A stretch of DNA of 8,278 nucleotides from an uncultured Opitutia bacterium (GTDB lineage: Bacteria > Verrucomicrobiota > Verrucomicrobiia > Opitutales > UBA953): contig CAINSX010000023.1 of NCBI GenBank assembly GCA_903853185.1, positions 1 through 8,278 on the forward strand, in the 5' to 3' direction. The translations under genes were made by a program, and so were the position numbers. The notes below the pieces were generated by a model. That model was not told where the DNA came from. It was given only the letters and a program-made list of their open reading frames with translations, and searched no databases. Below are positions 1 through 6,506 of the stretch, piece after piece. Position 1 is the first letter of the stretch; each line of letters opens with the position of its first letter.

Positions 1-1037
1 AGGGCGAACATCGCCTGGGAGCAGGTGCGGCGGAGTTCCCAGAGGGCTTCGGCTTCCTTTGCGTCCTCGGGCGCCCGGAAGGCGACCGCGTGGCGCTTGG
101 CCCAGGCGATGACCTTGGCCGCGTCGTCGGCGAGGACGGCGGGGTGTCCGTCGATTTCGACGAGCAAGGCCGCGTGCGTGTCAGCCGAGCCGGCCAGTTC
201 GCTGTCGGTGAACACGCGTTGGCCGCGGCGTTTCTCGGTGGCGGCGACCGTCTGGATGTCGAGAAACTCGAGCACCGAAGGGTTCACGCGCAACGAGATC
301 AGGTCGATGGCCGCTTCGAGCGCGGCTTCGTCGGTGCGGAAGGCCAGTAGGAAGGTTCGACGGGCGGCGGGTAGGACCGAGAGCTTGAGCGTGGCCTTCG
401 TGATGACGCCGAGCGTGCCTTCCGAGCCGATCCAGAGGTCGCGCAGATTGAGGCCGCTGACGAACTTACGCAGCGGGGCGGCCCAGCGGACCTTCTCGCC
501 GGTGGGCAGGAAGCCTTCGAGGGCGTAGACGTGGTCGCGGACGACCCCGTATTTCGCGGCGCGCAGCCCGCCGGCGTTGGTGGCGATGTTGCCGCCGATG
601 CTGCAGTGCTTCACCGATGAAGGGTCGGGCGGGAAGAAGAGGCCGTGTGGAGCGGCGAGGTCGTTGATGTGGGCCGTGATCGCGCCGGGCTGCACGGTCG
701 CCATCGAAGAGACCGGATCGATCTCGATCTTGTCCCAATGGTCGAGGTGGATGACCCAGCCGCCTTTGATCGGGGCGCAGGCGCCGGTCGTGCCGGTGCC
801 GCGACCGCGCACCGTGACGGGGACGCGATGTTCGTTAGCGAGCTTTAGCGTGACGCCGATGTCATCCTCCGTCGCCGGGCGGACGACCGCCTCGGGCATG
901 AAGGACAGGCGCATGTTGTCGAACGACGCGGCGAAGCACGCGGCTTCGTCGGTCCGGACGACCTGGGCACCCAGCTTCGCCAGGAGGGCCTGGGTGGCGG
1001 CGGGATGCGTCTGCGCGGGAGGGCTCACGCCTCCCAT
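1..1037 (-). CDS. FAD-linked oxidase / GlcD-type 2-hydroxyacid dehydrogenase, 3' end cut by window edge
   Basis: The frame is open from an ATG at 1037 to base 1, giving 345 residues with no stop, so the C-terminus lies outside the window. Residues about 45-220 form a PCMH-type FAD-binding domain (FAD_binding_4): a glycine-rich stretch RGRGTGTTG at 77-85, the hallmark FPPDPSS at 134-140 followed by SIGGNIATNAGG at 145-156, then KYGVVRD at 161-167 and GSEGTLGVITKATL at 203-216. The FAD-oxidase C-terminal domain begins around 225, and LWELRR at 331-336 matches its usual LWxxRR segment. Members of this family oxidise glycolate, D-lactate or related 2-hydroxyacids with FAD; the exact substrate cannot be told from sequence. 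Family proteins are usually 450-500 residues, so roughly 110-150 are missing. The start lies 9 bases after the nadE stop, suggesting one transcript. No Shine-Dalgarno precedes this ATG; GGGAGG overlaps it but is too close to the GTG at 1028 to serve that codon. The family is confident, the start moderate. Confidence 0.9.
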   Translation of the reverse strand, partial: MGGVSPPAQTHPAATQALLAKLGAQVVRTDEAACFAASFDNMRLSFMPEAVVRPATEDDIGVTLKLANEHRVPVTVRGRGTGTTGACAPIKGGWVIHLDHWDKIEIDPVSSMATVQPGAITAHINDLAAPHGLFFPPDPSSVKHCSIGGNIATNAGGLRAAKYGVVRDHVYALEGFLPTGEKVRWAAPLRKFVSGLNLRDLWIGSEGTLGVITKATLKLSVLPAARRTFLLAFRTDEAALEAAIDLISLRVNPSVLEFLDIQTVAATEKRRGQRVFTDSELAGSADTHAALLVEIDGHPAVLADDAAKVIAWAKRHAVAFRAPEDAKEAEALWELRRTCSQAMFA

Positions 1038-1046
1038 CAAGCAGGG

Positions 1047-2990
1047 TTAGCCCAGTTCGGCAAGCCACGCCGTCGCCTCGGCGTCGGAAGGCATGCGCCA
1101 ATCGCCGCGGGGGGACAGGGCCAGCGAGCCCACTTTGGGGCCGTCGGGCATGGCCGAACGCTTGAACTGCTGGCTGAAGAAGCGGTTCAGGAACGAGCGC
1201 AGCCAGTGGCGGATCTCGGTCTGGTCATATTTCCCGGCGAACGCGTGCTCGGCGATCCAGAGGACCTTCGAGGGGCGGAAGCCGTTGCGGATGACGTGAT
1301 ATAGGAAGAAGTCGTGGAGCTCGTACGGGCCGACCAGCATCTCCGTCTGTTGGGCGATCTCGCCGTCGTCGCCGGGCGGAAGGAGCTCAGGGCTAACCGG
1401 GGTCGCCACGATGTCCTCGAGGATGGCGCGTTCGGTGCCGACGTGGCGGGCGTGCGCGGCCCAGCCGACGAGGTGCTTCACCAAAGTCTTAGGCACGCCG
1501 ATGTTCACGTGGTACATCGACATATGGTCGGCGTTGAACGTGCACCAGCCGAGCGCGGCTTCGGAAAGATCGCCAGTGCCGACGACGAACCCGTGGCTCT
1601 GGTTGGCGACGTCCATCAGGATTTGCGTGCGTTCGCGGGCCTGGGCGTTCTCGAAGGTGACGTCGTGCTTGCCGGCCGGATGCTGGATGTCGCGCAGATG
1701 CTGTTCGACCGCCTCGTTGATCGGGATCTCGCGGGCGGTGATGCCGAGCGTCTCCATCAGACGCATCGCGTTGACGCGCGTGCGGGCCGACGTGCCGGGG
1801 CCCGGCATCGTGAGGCCGATGATGCCTTTGCGATCGAGGCCGAGGCGGTTGAAGGCCTCGAGCGTGACGAGCAGGGCGAGGGTGGAATCGAGGCCGCCCG
1901 AGACACCGATGACGACGTGCTTGAGGCCCGTGTGGCGGATACGGCGGGCGAGGCCCGTGGACTGGATCGCGAAAATCTCCTGGCAGTTCTCGTCGCGGCG
2001 ATGCGGGTCCGACGGCACGAACGGGTGCTGGCTGTAACGGCGCCGCAACTTCGGGGTCTGGCCGGTTGGCACGCCGAGGGTGAAGCCGATGACGCGGGGG
2101 CGAACGGCCACCGGGGCGCCGAAGAAGGTGCTGTTGCGGCGGCGTTCGGCCGCAAGGCGGTCAAGGTCGATCTGCGAGACGATCAGGGCGAGATCGAAGC
2201 GGAATCGCTCGGACTCGCCGAGCACGACGCCGTTCTCGGCGATCAGGCCGTGGCCGCTGTAGACGATGTCGGTGCTCGACTCGCCGGCGCCGGCGGCAGC
2301 GTAGACGTAAGCGGCGAGGCAGCGGGCGGACTGCGACTTCACTAGGTCACGGCGGTAGGCGGCCTTGGTGAGGAGTTCGTCGCTGGCGGAAAGGTTGCAG
2401 AGCAGGGTGGCGCCGGCGAGGGCCTGGGCTCCGCTCGGTGGTTCGACGGCCCAGAGGTCTTCGCAGATCTCGATGCCCAGCATGCAGTCCGGCATGTCGG
2501 TCGCCTGGAAGAGGAGGTCGGTGCCGAAGGGGACCTTCTGGCCGAGGAGTTCGATTTCGGCGACGGGGGCGACCCGGGCCGAGGCGAACCAGCGCTGCTC
2601 GTAGAACTCGCCCGTGTTGGGGAGGTGGGTCTTCGGGACGACCCCGAGGACCTTGCCGCGGGAGACCGCGACGGCCACGTTGAAGAGGCGTCCATTGACC
2701 TCCAGAGGGGTGCCGACGAGGGCGGTGAGGCCAAGCTTGGCCGTGGCCTCGCAAACCTGCCCCAGGGCCTTTACGGCGCCATTCAGGAGGGTCCGCTGGC
2801 CGAAGAGGTCGCCGCAGCTATACCCGGTTAGGCAGAGTTCAGGGAGGACGACGATTTCCACCCCTTCTTGAGCGGCTTTTTCCAGGGCCTGGATGATCAG
2901 GGCGGCGTTGGCCGCAGGGTCCCCCAGGCGGAGGGCCGGCGAGGCGGCCGCCACGGTCACAAAACCGTTCTGGTGGATGCGGTTGGACAT
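1047..2990 (-). CDS. nadE: Glutamine-dependent NAD+ synthetase (two-domain NadE)
   Basis: This 647-residue protein makes NAD+ from nicotinic acid adenine dinucleotide, ATP and glutamine, the last step of NAD synthesis. The N-terminal nitrilase-type glutaminase domain (about 1-290) carries the expected Glu-Lys-Cys triad: E51 in VVLPELCLTGYS, K120 in VPKTHLPN and C176 in GIEICEDLW. The C-terminal synthetase domain (about 340-647) has the ATP-pyrophosphatase P-loop SGGLDST at 364-370 and the conserved GTGDLSEAALGWCTF at 471-485. Length and triad spacing fit the large eubacterial form typified by Mycobacterium tuberculosis NadE (about 680 residues), so it should use glutamine without a separate amidotransferase. 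In-frame ATGs also exist at 3011 and 3056. I chose 2990 because homology-like sequence begins just after it, but it has no clear Shine-Dalgarno; the ATG at 3011 has a weak GGTGA just upstream. It is divergent from thrB and leads the two-gene unit with the FAD oxidase. Confidence 0.96.
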   Translation of the reverse strand: MSNRIHQNGFVTVAAASPALRLGDPAANAALIIQALEKAAQEGVEIVVLPELCLTGYSCGDLFGQRTLLNGAVKALGQVCEATAKLGLTALVGTPLEVNGRLFNVAVAVSRGKVLGVVPKTHLPNTGEFYEQRWFASARVAPVAEIELLGQKVPFGTDLLFQATDMPDCMLGIEICEDLWAVEPPSGAQALAGATLLCNLSASDELLTKAAYRRDLVKSQSARCLAAYVYAAAGAGESSTDIVYSGHGLIAENGVVLGESERFRFDLALIVSQIDLDRLAAERRRNSTFFGAPVAVRPRVIGFTLGVPTGQTPKLRRRYSQHPFVPSDPHRRDENCQEIFAIQSTGLARRIRHTGLKHVVIGVSGGLDSTLALLVTLEAFNRLGLDRKGIIGLTMPGPGTSARTRVNAMRLMETLGITAREIPINEAVEQHLRDIQHPAGKHDVTFENAQARERTQILMDVANQSHGFVVGTGDLSEAALGWCTFNADHMSMYHVNIGVPKTLVKHLVGWAAHARHVGTERAILEDIVATPVSPELLPPGDDGEIAQQTEMLVGPYELHDFFLYHVIRNGFRPSKVLWIAEHAFAGKYDQTEIRHWLRSFLNRFFSQQFKRSAMPDGPKVGSLALSPRGDWRMPSDAEATAWLAELG

Positions 2991-3002
2991 CAAAGGACTG
3001 TT

Positions 3003-3021
3003 AACGGTCATGTTCACCGTT
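3003..3021. promoter_or_regulatory. Inverted repeat in the nadE/thrB divergent intergenic region
   Basis: AACGGT at 3003-3008 is matched by ACCGTT at 3016-3021, giving 6-bp arms around a 7-base spacer. An overlapping alternative pairs GGTCA (3006-3010) with TGACC (3021-3025). It sits between the two divergent starts, where an operator could control one or both genes. TTGACC at 3020-3025 resembles a -35 box for thrB, but I find no good -10 at the proper distance. With arms this short, chance is a real alternative. Confidence 0.22.
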
Positions 3022-3063
3022 GACCGATGGGGAGGCAACCCGAAAGGTCTGCCCAACCCTGTT

Positions 3064-3072
3064 AAAGGGGGT
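3064..3072 (+). promoter_or_regulatory. Ribosome binding site of thrB
   Basis: The purine-rich run AAAGGGGGT ends 3 bases before the ATG at 3076, leaving a slightly short spacing. It decides the thrB start: the open frame runs back to 2893, but the upstream 61 codons would read through nadE and the intergenic region and carry no homoserine kinase features. Confidence 0.65.
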
Positions 3073-3075
3073 CAT

Positions 3076-4029
3076 ATGTCCGCTCAGCCGCTCAAAGAAG
3101 TCCGTATCTTTTCGCCTGCCACCGTGGCCAACGTGGCTTGTGGTTTCGACGTGCTTGGCTTCTGCATCGACGCCCCGGGCGACGAGATTGTGGCCCGCTT
3201 CTCGACGACCCCTGGCCTGCGCATCACCAAGATCACGGGTGACGACGGCCGTCTGCCCCTGGACTCCAAGAAGAACACCGCCGGTGTCTCCGCCCACGCG
3301 CTCCTCCGCCACCTCGGTAAGAGTGACCTCGGCATTGAGATGGAGATTCACAAGAAGATGCCTTTCGGCAGCGGCCTCGGCTCCAGCGCCGCGAGCGCCG
3401 TCGGCGGCGCCTTCGTCGTCAACCGTCTCCTGGGCGACCCGCTCACGCGTCGTCAGCTCCTGCCTTTTGTGGTCGCCGGCGAAGCCGCGGCCGACGGAGC
3501 CTGGCATGCCGATAATGTCGGTCCGTGTCTCCTCGGCGGCATCACCCTCATCCGTTCCAACGCCGAGCTCGACGTCATGGACGTGCCGATCCCAGAACGT
3601 CTCTGGGCCGCGGTCGTGCATCCTGACATCGTCGTGCTGACGAAGGTAGCCCGTGAGATCATGCCGCGCCAGATCCAGCTCGAGACCTCGACGCAGCAGA
3701 GCGGCAACCTCGGCGGTCTCCTGTGCGGCTTCTTCAAGAGCGACTACGCCCTCATCGGCCGCTCGCTCCACGATCTCATCGCCGAGCCGCACCGCCACCG
3801 CCTGATTCCCGAGTTCTACCGAGCCAAGGCTGCCGCCATGGCCACCGGAGCGCTGGGCTTCTCGATCTCCGGCGCTGGACCGAGCGTGTTTGCGCTCTGT
3901 GACGGTGAAGAGACCGCCCGCAAGGTCGCCACTGCCGTCGCCGCCGTGTTCTCTTCGGTGCCGATCAAGGCCACGCCTTACGTCTCGCGCATCAATCCCA
4001 AGGGTGTCCATGTCCTCTCCGAGTCCTAA
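3076..4029 (+). CDS. thrB: Homoserine kinase (GHMP family)
   Basis: This 317-residue cytoplasmic enzyme phosphorylates homoserine with ATP to O-phosphohomoserine, the substrate of ThrC. Its GHMP kinase landmarks appear in order: the N-terminal SPATVANVACGFDVLGF at 13-29, the glycine/serine-rich ATP loop PFGSGLGSSAAS at 96-107, HADNVGPCLLGG at 144-155 (the HxDNVxP segment that shapes the homoserine site) and the C-terminal motif SISGAGPSVFAL at 263-274. Length is normal for the family (about 300-320) and all key motifs are intact. The start is set by the ribosome binding site just upstream. Its last 20 bases overlap the start of thrC, so the two are translationally linked. No threonine leader peptide or attenuator is visible upstream, and no homoserine dehydrogenase gene lies in the window. 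Confidence 0.96.
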   Translation: MSAQPLKEVRIFSPATVANVACGFDVLGFCIDAPGDEIVARFSTTPGLRITKITGDDGRLPLDSKKNTAGVSAHALLRHLGKSDLGIEMEIHKKMPFGSGLGSSAASAVGGAFVVNRLLGDPLTRRQLLPFVVAGEAAADGAWHADNVGPCLLGGITLIRSNAELDVMDVPIPERLWAAVVHPDIVVLTKVAREIMPRQIQLETSTQQSGNLGGLLCGFFKSDYALIGRSLHDLIAEPHRHRLIPEFYRAKAAAMATGALGFSISGAGPSVFALCDGEETARKVATAVAAVFSSVPIKATPYVSRINPKGVHVLSES

Positions 4030-5344
4030 GTTGGAATTCGTCTCCACCGCCGACGCCACCTGTCGCGGTTCCCTCCGTGATGTATTGCTTTCGGCCATGC
4101 CCGCCAAGGGCGGCCTCTGGGTGCCGACGCACATCCCGCAGATCGCGCCCGACTTCGTGGAGCGTCATCGCGACGCCTCCTATGCCGACCTCGCCGAGGC
4201 CGTCGTGGCGCCGTATTTTGCCGAGGTCCTCGGACCGGCGGTCCTTCGCCAGCTTTGCCAGGAGGCCTTCAACTTCCCGGTGCCGCTCGTGCGCCCTGAA
4301 CAGTTCAAGGGTACGCCGGCCGAACGGATCGCCGTCCTCGAACTCTTCCATGGCCCGTCCGCAGCCTTCAAGGATTTCGCCGTCCGTACGCTTGTGCGCG
4401 TCACCGCGCGCGTGCTCGGGGACGAGTTCCCGCAGCTGACCGTCCTGGCCGCCACCTCCGGTGATACCGGTGCCGCGGTTACTGAAGCATGTTCCGGCGT
4501 CCCCGGCGTCCGTGCCGTGGTACTCTATCCGCGCATCGGCGTCAGCGGCGTGCAGGAATCGCAAATCGCCCGCGCCCGACCCGGTGTCGTGGCTCTTTCT
4601 GTCGACGGCACCTTTGACGATTGCCAGGCGATGGTGAAGCATGCGCTCGCTGACGAGTCCCTGCGCCGTCACCGCCCGCTCCTCACGGCGAACTCCATCA
4701 ACCCCGTTCGCCTGATTGCACAGGTCCCGTTCGCTTTCCACGCCAAGCGCCTGCTGGGGCCTGGTCGCCGGATGGGAGTCGTGGTGCCCTCGGGTAATCT
4801 CGGTAATGTCGGCGCCGTGCAGCTCGCTCGCCGTATGGGTCTGGATGTCGCCGCGCTCGTCGCCGCGACCAACACCAATTCGCCGCTGCCTGAGCTCTTC
4901 ACCACGGGTGAGTATCGTCCGCGTCGCGCCAAGCCCACGGCTTCCAATGCCATGGACATCGGCGACCCGAATAACCTCAGCCGCCTGCTCGCCTGGCGCG
5001 AGGGTGGTCCCGCCGTCAGTGCGGTCACCGTCGACGACAAAGCCACGCTCGATGCCATGCGCCGCGTCCGCGACGCCAGCGGTTATATCCTTTGCCCGCA
5101 TACCGCGGTCGGCTGGAAGGCCGCCGAGGATCTATTGGCTCGTGACGGTGCGAAGCTCGACGACGTCGTGGTCTTCGGCACCGCTCACCCCGCTAAATTC
5201 CCCGACGTGCTGCAGGAAGCTTTTGGAGACGCCCACGCCTCCCGCTTCCCGGGCGAGCTACCGGCACCGGCGCCGATCAGGATCGGCAACGACTTCGAGT
5301 CCGTCCGCAAGATCCTCGAGTCTGAGGCCGGCTTCGGCCGCTAA
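4010..5344 (+). CDS. thrC: Threonine synthase
   Basis: This 444-residue PLP enzyme converts O-phosphohomoserine and water to threonine and phosphate. The PLP-binding lysine is K121 in LFHGPSAAFKDFAVR. The second structural signature is ATSGDTGAAV at 148-157, the phosphate-binding loop of the cofactor is PSGNLGNVGAV at 260-270, and TAHPAKFPDV at 391-400 closes the domain. The wording of these motifs and the extra N-terminal segment (WVPTHIPQI near 37-45) place it with the longer E. coli/yeast-type threonine synthases rather than the short Bacillus type. It starts inside the end of thrB with AAGGGTG shortly upstream of the ATG, supporting coupled translation. The stop is followed after 3 bases by the end of a small gene on the opposite strand, so no intrinsic terminator can fit between them; none is clear just beyond either. 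Confidence 0.96.
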   Translation: MSSPSPKLEFVSTADATCRGSLRDVLLSAMPAKGGLWVPTHIPQIAPDFVERHRDASYADLAEAVVAPYFAEVLGPAVLRQLCQEAFNFPVPLVRPEQFKGTPAERIAVLELFHGPSAAFKDFAVRTLVRVTARVLGDEFPQLTVLAATSGDTGAAVTEACSGVPGVRAVVLYPRIGVSGVQESQIARARPGVVALSVDGTFDDCQAMVKHALADESLRRHRPLLTANSINPVRLIAQVPFAFHAKRLLGPGRRMGVVVPSGNLGNVGAVQLARRMGLDVAALVAATNTNSPLPELFTTGEYRPRRAKPTASNAMDIGDPNNLSRLLAWREGGPAVSAVTVDDKATLDAMRRVRDASGYILCPHTAVGWKAAEDLLARDGAKLDDVVVFGTAHPAKFPDVLQEAFGDAHASRFPGELPAPAPIRIGNDFESVRKILESEAGFGR

Positions 5345-5347
5345 GGT

Positions 5348-5494
5348 TTACTTCGACGAACTGTCCGGGTTCGGCTTGGCGGCGGCCTTCTTGGCTGGGG
5401 CGGCTTTCTCGGCGGGCGCCTGTTCGATCACGATGATGCAGCCCGAGAGGGCGAGGCAGGCGAGGGCGAGCGTGGCGACGAGGACGGTCTTCAT
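5348..5494 (-). CDS. Small predicted lipoprotein (48 residues)
   Basis: This short gene has a textbook lipoprotein signal: a basic start (MKTVLV), a hydrophobic core and the lipobox LSGC with the modified cysteine at residue 19. The mature part would be only about 30 residues: a short hydrophobic IIVIE, then an Ala/Lys/Pro-rich tail (EKAAPAKKAAAKPNP) ending in DSSSK. The architecture recalls entericidin-like tiny envelope lipoproteins, but I recognise no specific family and assign no function. By the E. coli +2 rule there is no Asp after the cysteine, so outer-membrane placement is possible, though the rule may not hold in this organism. An in-frame ATG at 5506 would add four residues (MLPR). 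Neither start has a Shine-Dalgarno. It lies just beyond the terminator of the exb operon, so it probably has its own promoter, and it is convergent with thrC. The intact lipobox makes a real gene likely. Confidence 0.75.
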   Translation of the reverse strand: MKTVLVATLALACLALSGCIIVIEQAPAEKAAPAKKAAAKPNPDSSSK

Positions 5495-5542
5495 GCGAGG
5501 GAGCATGAGATGGACGGCGGGCTTGGCAAATCCGCAAAACAG

Positions 5543-5566
5543 AAAGGCCGCCCGGAGGCGGCCTTT
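5543..5566 (-). terminator. Rho-independent terminator of the exb operon
   Basis: A perfect 10-bp stem (AAAGGCCGCC at 5543-5552 with GGCGGCCTTT at 5557-5566) closes a 4-base loop. Read on the minus strand it begins about 20 bases after the stop of the second exbD and is followed by a T-rich stretch (CTGTTTTG), so it ends the exb transcript. A-rich sequence on its other side gives only a weak T-tract for plus-strand transcription; it might still help stop read-through from thrC. Confidence 0.85.
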
Positions 5567-5586
5567 GAGGGCGGTCGATTGACCGC

Positions 5587-6030
5587 TTATTCCGTATCGG
5601 ATACCGCGAACGTGACGTTGGAGATGTTCGCCTTGGCGAGGCAGTCGAGGACGTTGATGACTCGCTCGTAGCGGGCGTTCTCTTCGGCCTGGACCGTGAT
5701 GAGCAGCTTCGTCTTGGACTGCTCGGCGGCTTGCCCCATCTGCTTCATCTGGTTGTAGAGGTTCTCGAGGAGCTTGTCGCCGGGCGCGCCGACGGGGTCT
5801 TCGTTGAGGGTAATTTCGCCGGTCTCGCTGACGCCGATCGTGACCTCGTCGGGAAGTTCGGTCTCCTTGGCGGTCTCGGCGTTGCCAGGCAGGGTGGTCT
5901 TCAGCTCATGCTCGACCTTCACCGCGCCGGCCATGACCATGAAGAAGAGCATGATCACGAAGACGACGTCGATCATCGGTGCGATCTGGAAGCCCGGATT
6001 GGCTTCGGGCTGCTGTTCGAGTTGCTTCAT
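5587..6030 (-). CDS. exbD: ExbD/TolR-family biopolymer transport protein (second of tandem pair)
   Basis: This 147-residue inner-membrane protein has the ExbD/TolR plan: a short cytoplasmic N-terminus, one transmembrane helix at about 19-36 (IDVVFVIMLFFMVMAGAV) and a periplasmic domain. The key proton-carrying aspartate is D21 in APMIDVVFVIMLFFM, corresponding to the essential membrane Asp of E. coli ExbD/TolR. The periplasmic part includes KTKLLITVQAEENARYERVINVLD near 105-130, the usual C-terminal domain with its basic/acidic pattern. It starts 3 bases after the stop of the preceding exbD, with GAGGA 7 bases before the ATG, and is followed by the operon terminator. It is clearly different in sequence from the first ExbD outside the membrane helix, so this is an old duplication rather than a recent copy. 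Which of the two pairs with ExbB, or whether both do, cannot be told. Confidence 0.93.
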   Translation of the reverse strand: MKQLEQQPEANPGFQIAPMIDVVFVIMLFFMVMAGAVKVEHELKTTLPGNAETAKETELPDEVTIGVSETGEITLNEDPVGAPGDKLLENLYNQMKQMGQAAEQSKTKLLITVQAEENARYERVINVLDCLAKANISNVTFAVSDTE

Positions 6031-6033
6031 GGA

Positions 6034-6474
6034 TTATTCCTCGTGGTTCAGGCCCGAGAAGGCGATGTTGTCGATGCCGGCTTCGGCGCCCCATTCGAGG
6101 GCCTTGGAGATATACTTGGCATGGCACTCCTTGTCGGCGCGGATCAGCAGGCGGTATTTCTCGTTGGTGCCCTTGCGGTCAGCAAGTTCCTTGGCGATGC
6201 CTTCCTTATCGTTCGCGTCGAGCTCGCGGTCATCGAGCTTGTACTTGGCCTGGCCCGTGGTCTTGTCCCACGAGATATTGATCAGGCCGGCGGCGGCCTT
6301 GTCGTCTCGCTTCACACCGTTGGCGGCGACGGGCAGGGAGATATTCTTGTCCACCTTGAGCACCTGCGACGAGGTGATGGACATGAAGAAGATAAGCAGC
6401 ACCAGGAGCACGTCGATCATCGGCGCGACCTGGAACTCCGGTTCCCCTTCTCCGCCTCCTCCTCCGCCTGCCAT
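6034..6474 (-). CDS. exbD: ExbD/TolR-family biopolymer transport protein (first of tandem pair)
   Basis: This 146-residue protein has the ExbD plan. It begins with a run of glycines (MAGGGGGGEGEPEF), then a single transmembrane helix at about 19-35 with the conserved proton-path aspartate D21 in APMIDVLLVLLIFFM, and a periplasmic domain in which YRLLIRADKECHAKYISKALEW (about 107-128) matches the usual ExbD C-terminal pattern. Together with the ExbB-like protein it should form a proton-driven motor in the inner membrane. The gene follows exbB by 32 bases with no Shine-Dalgarno before its ATG. Its last two codons (GAG GAA) form the ribosome binding site of the next exbD, coupling the two. The periplasmic domain is about as long as in standard ExbD and shows no truncation. 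Confidence 0.93.
   Translation of the reverse strand: MAGGGGGGEGEPEFQVAPMIDVLLVLLIFFMSITSSQVLKVDKNISLPVAANGVKRDDKAAAGLINISWDKTTGQAKYKLDDRELDANDKEGIAKELADRKGTNEKYRLLIRADKECHAKYISKALEWGAEAGIDNIAFSGLNHEE
6038..6042 (-). promoter_or_regulatory. Ribosome binding site of the second exbD inside the first
   Basis: GAGGA, formed by the last two Glu codons of the first exbD, lies 7 bases before the ATG of the second exbD, an ideal spacing. The stop codon sits between the site and the start, so ribosomes finishing the first gene can restart on the second, which would help keep the two ExbD proteins in fixed ratio. Confidence 0.6.
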
Positions 6475-6487
6475 GGCTGTGCTGTTT

Positions 6488-6505
6488 GGTTAGGGGTGGA
6501 AAGGG
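6488..6505 (-). repeat. Intergenic C/T-rich motif, copy in the exbB-exbD gap
   Basis: On the sense (minus) strand this reads CCCTTTCCA, 2 bases, CCTAACC. The same two half-motifs with a 3-base spacer occur in the gap before exbB (7319-7337). It starts one base after the exbB stop and ends 13 bases before the exbD start. The plus strand has four G-tracts (GG, GGGG, GG, GGG), compatible with a two-layer quadruplex. Function is unknown. Confidence 0.5.
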
Positions 6506-6506
6506 C

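Noticed and set aside
1314..2345. Long open frame (343 codons) on the plus strand opposite nadE
   Set aside because: It is rich in Ala, Arg, Asp, Gly and Val, as expected of the reverse complement of a high-GC gene, with no recognisable motif. nadE on the other strand has all its catalytic residues.
2893..3075. 61-codon N-terminal extension of thrB
   Set aside because: It would cover the nadE start and the ribosome binding site, and has no homoserine kinase character. The family N-terminus begins close to the chosen ATG.
3001..5101. Two long minus-strand open frames (377 and 369 codons) opposite thrB and thrC
   Set aside because: Both are low-complexity, Arg/Gly/Asp/His-rich shadows of intact thrB and thrC and show no domain signature.
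5277..5537. 86-codon minus-strand frame across the thrC end and the small lipoprotein gene
   Set aside because: Its translation is Arg/Pro/His-rich with no motif, whereas another frame of the same strand encodes a clean lipoprotein signal and lipobox.
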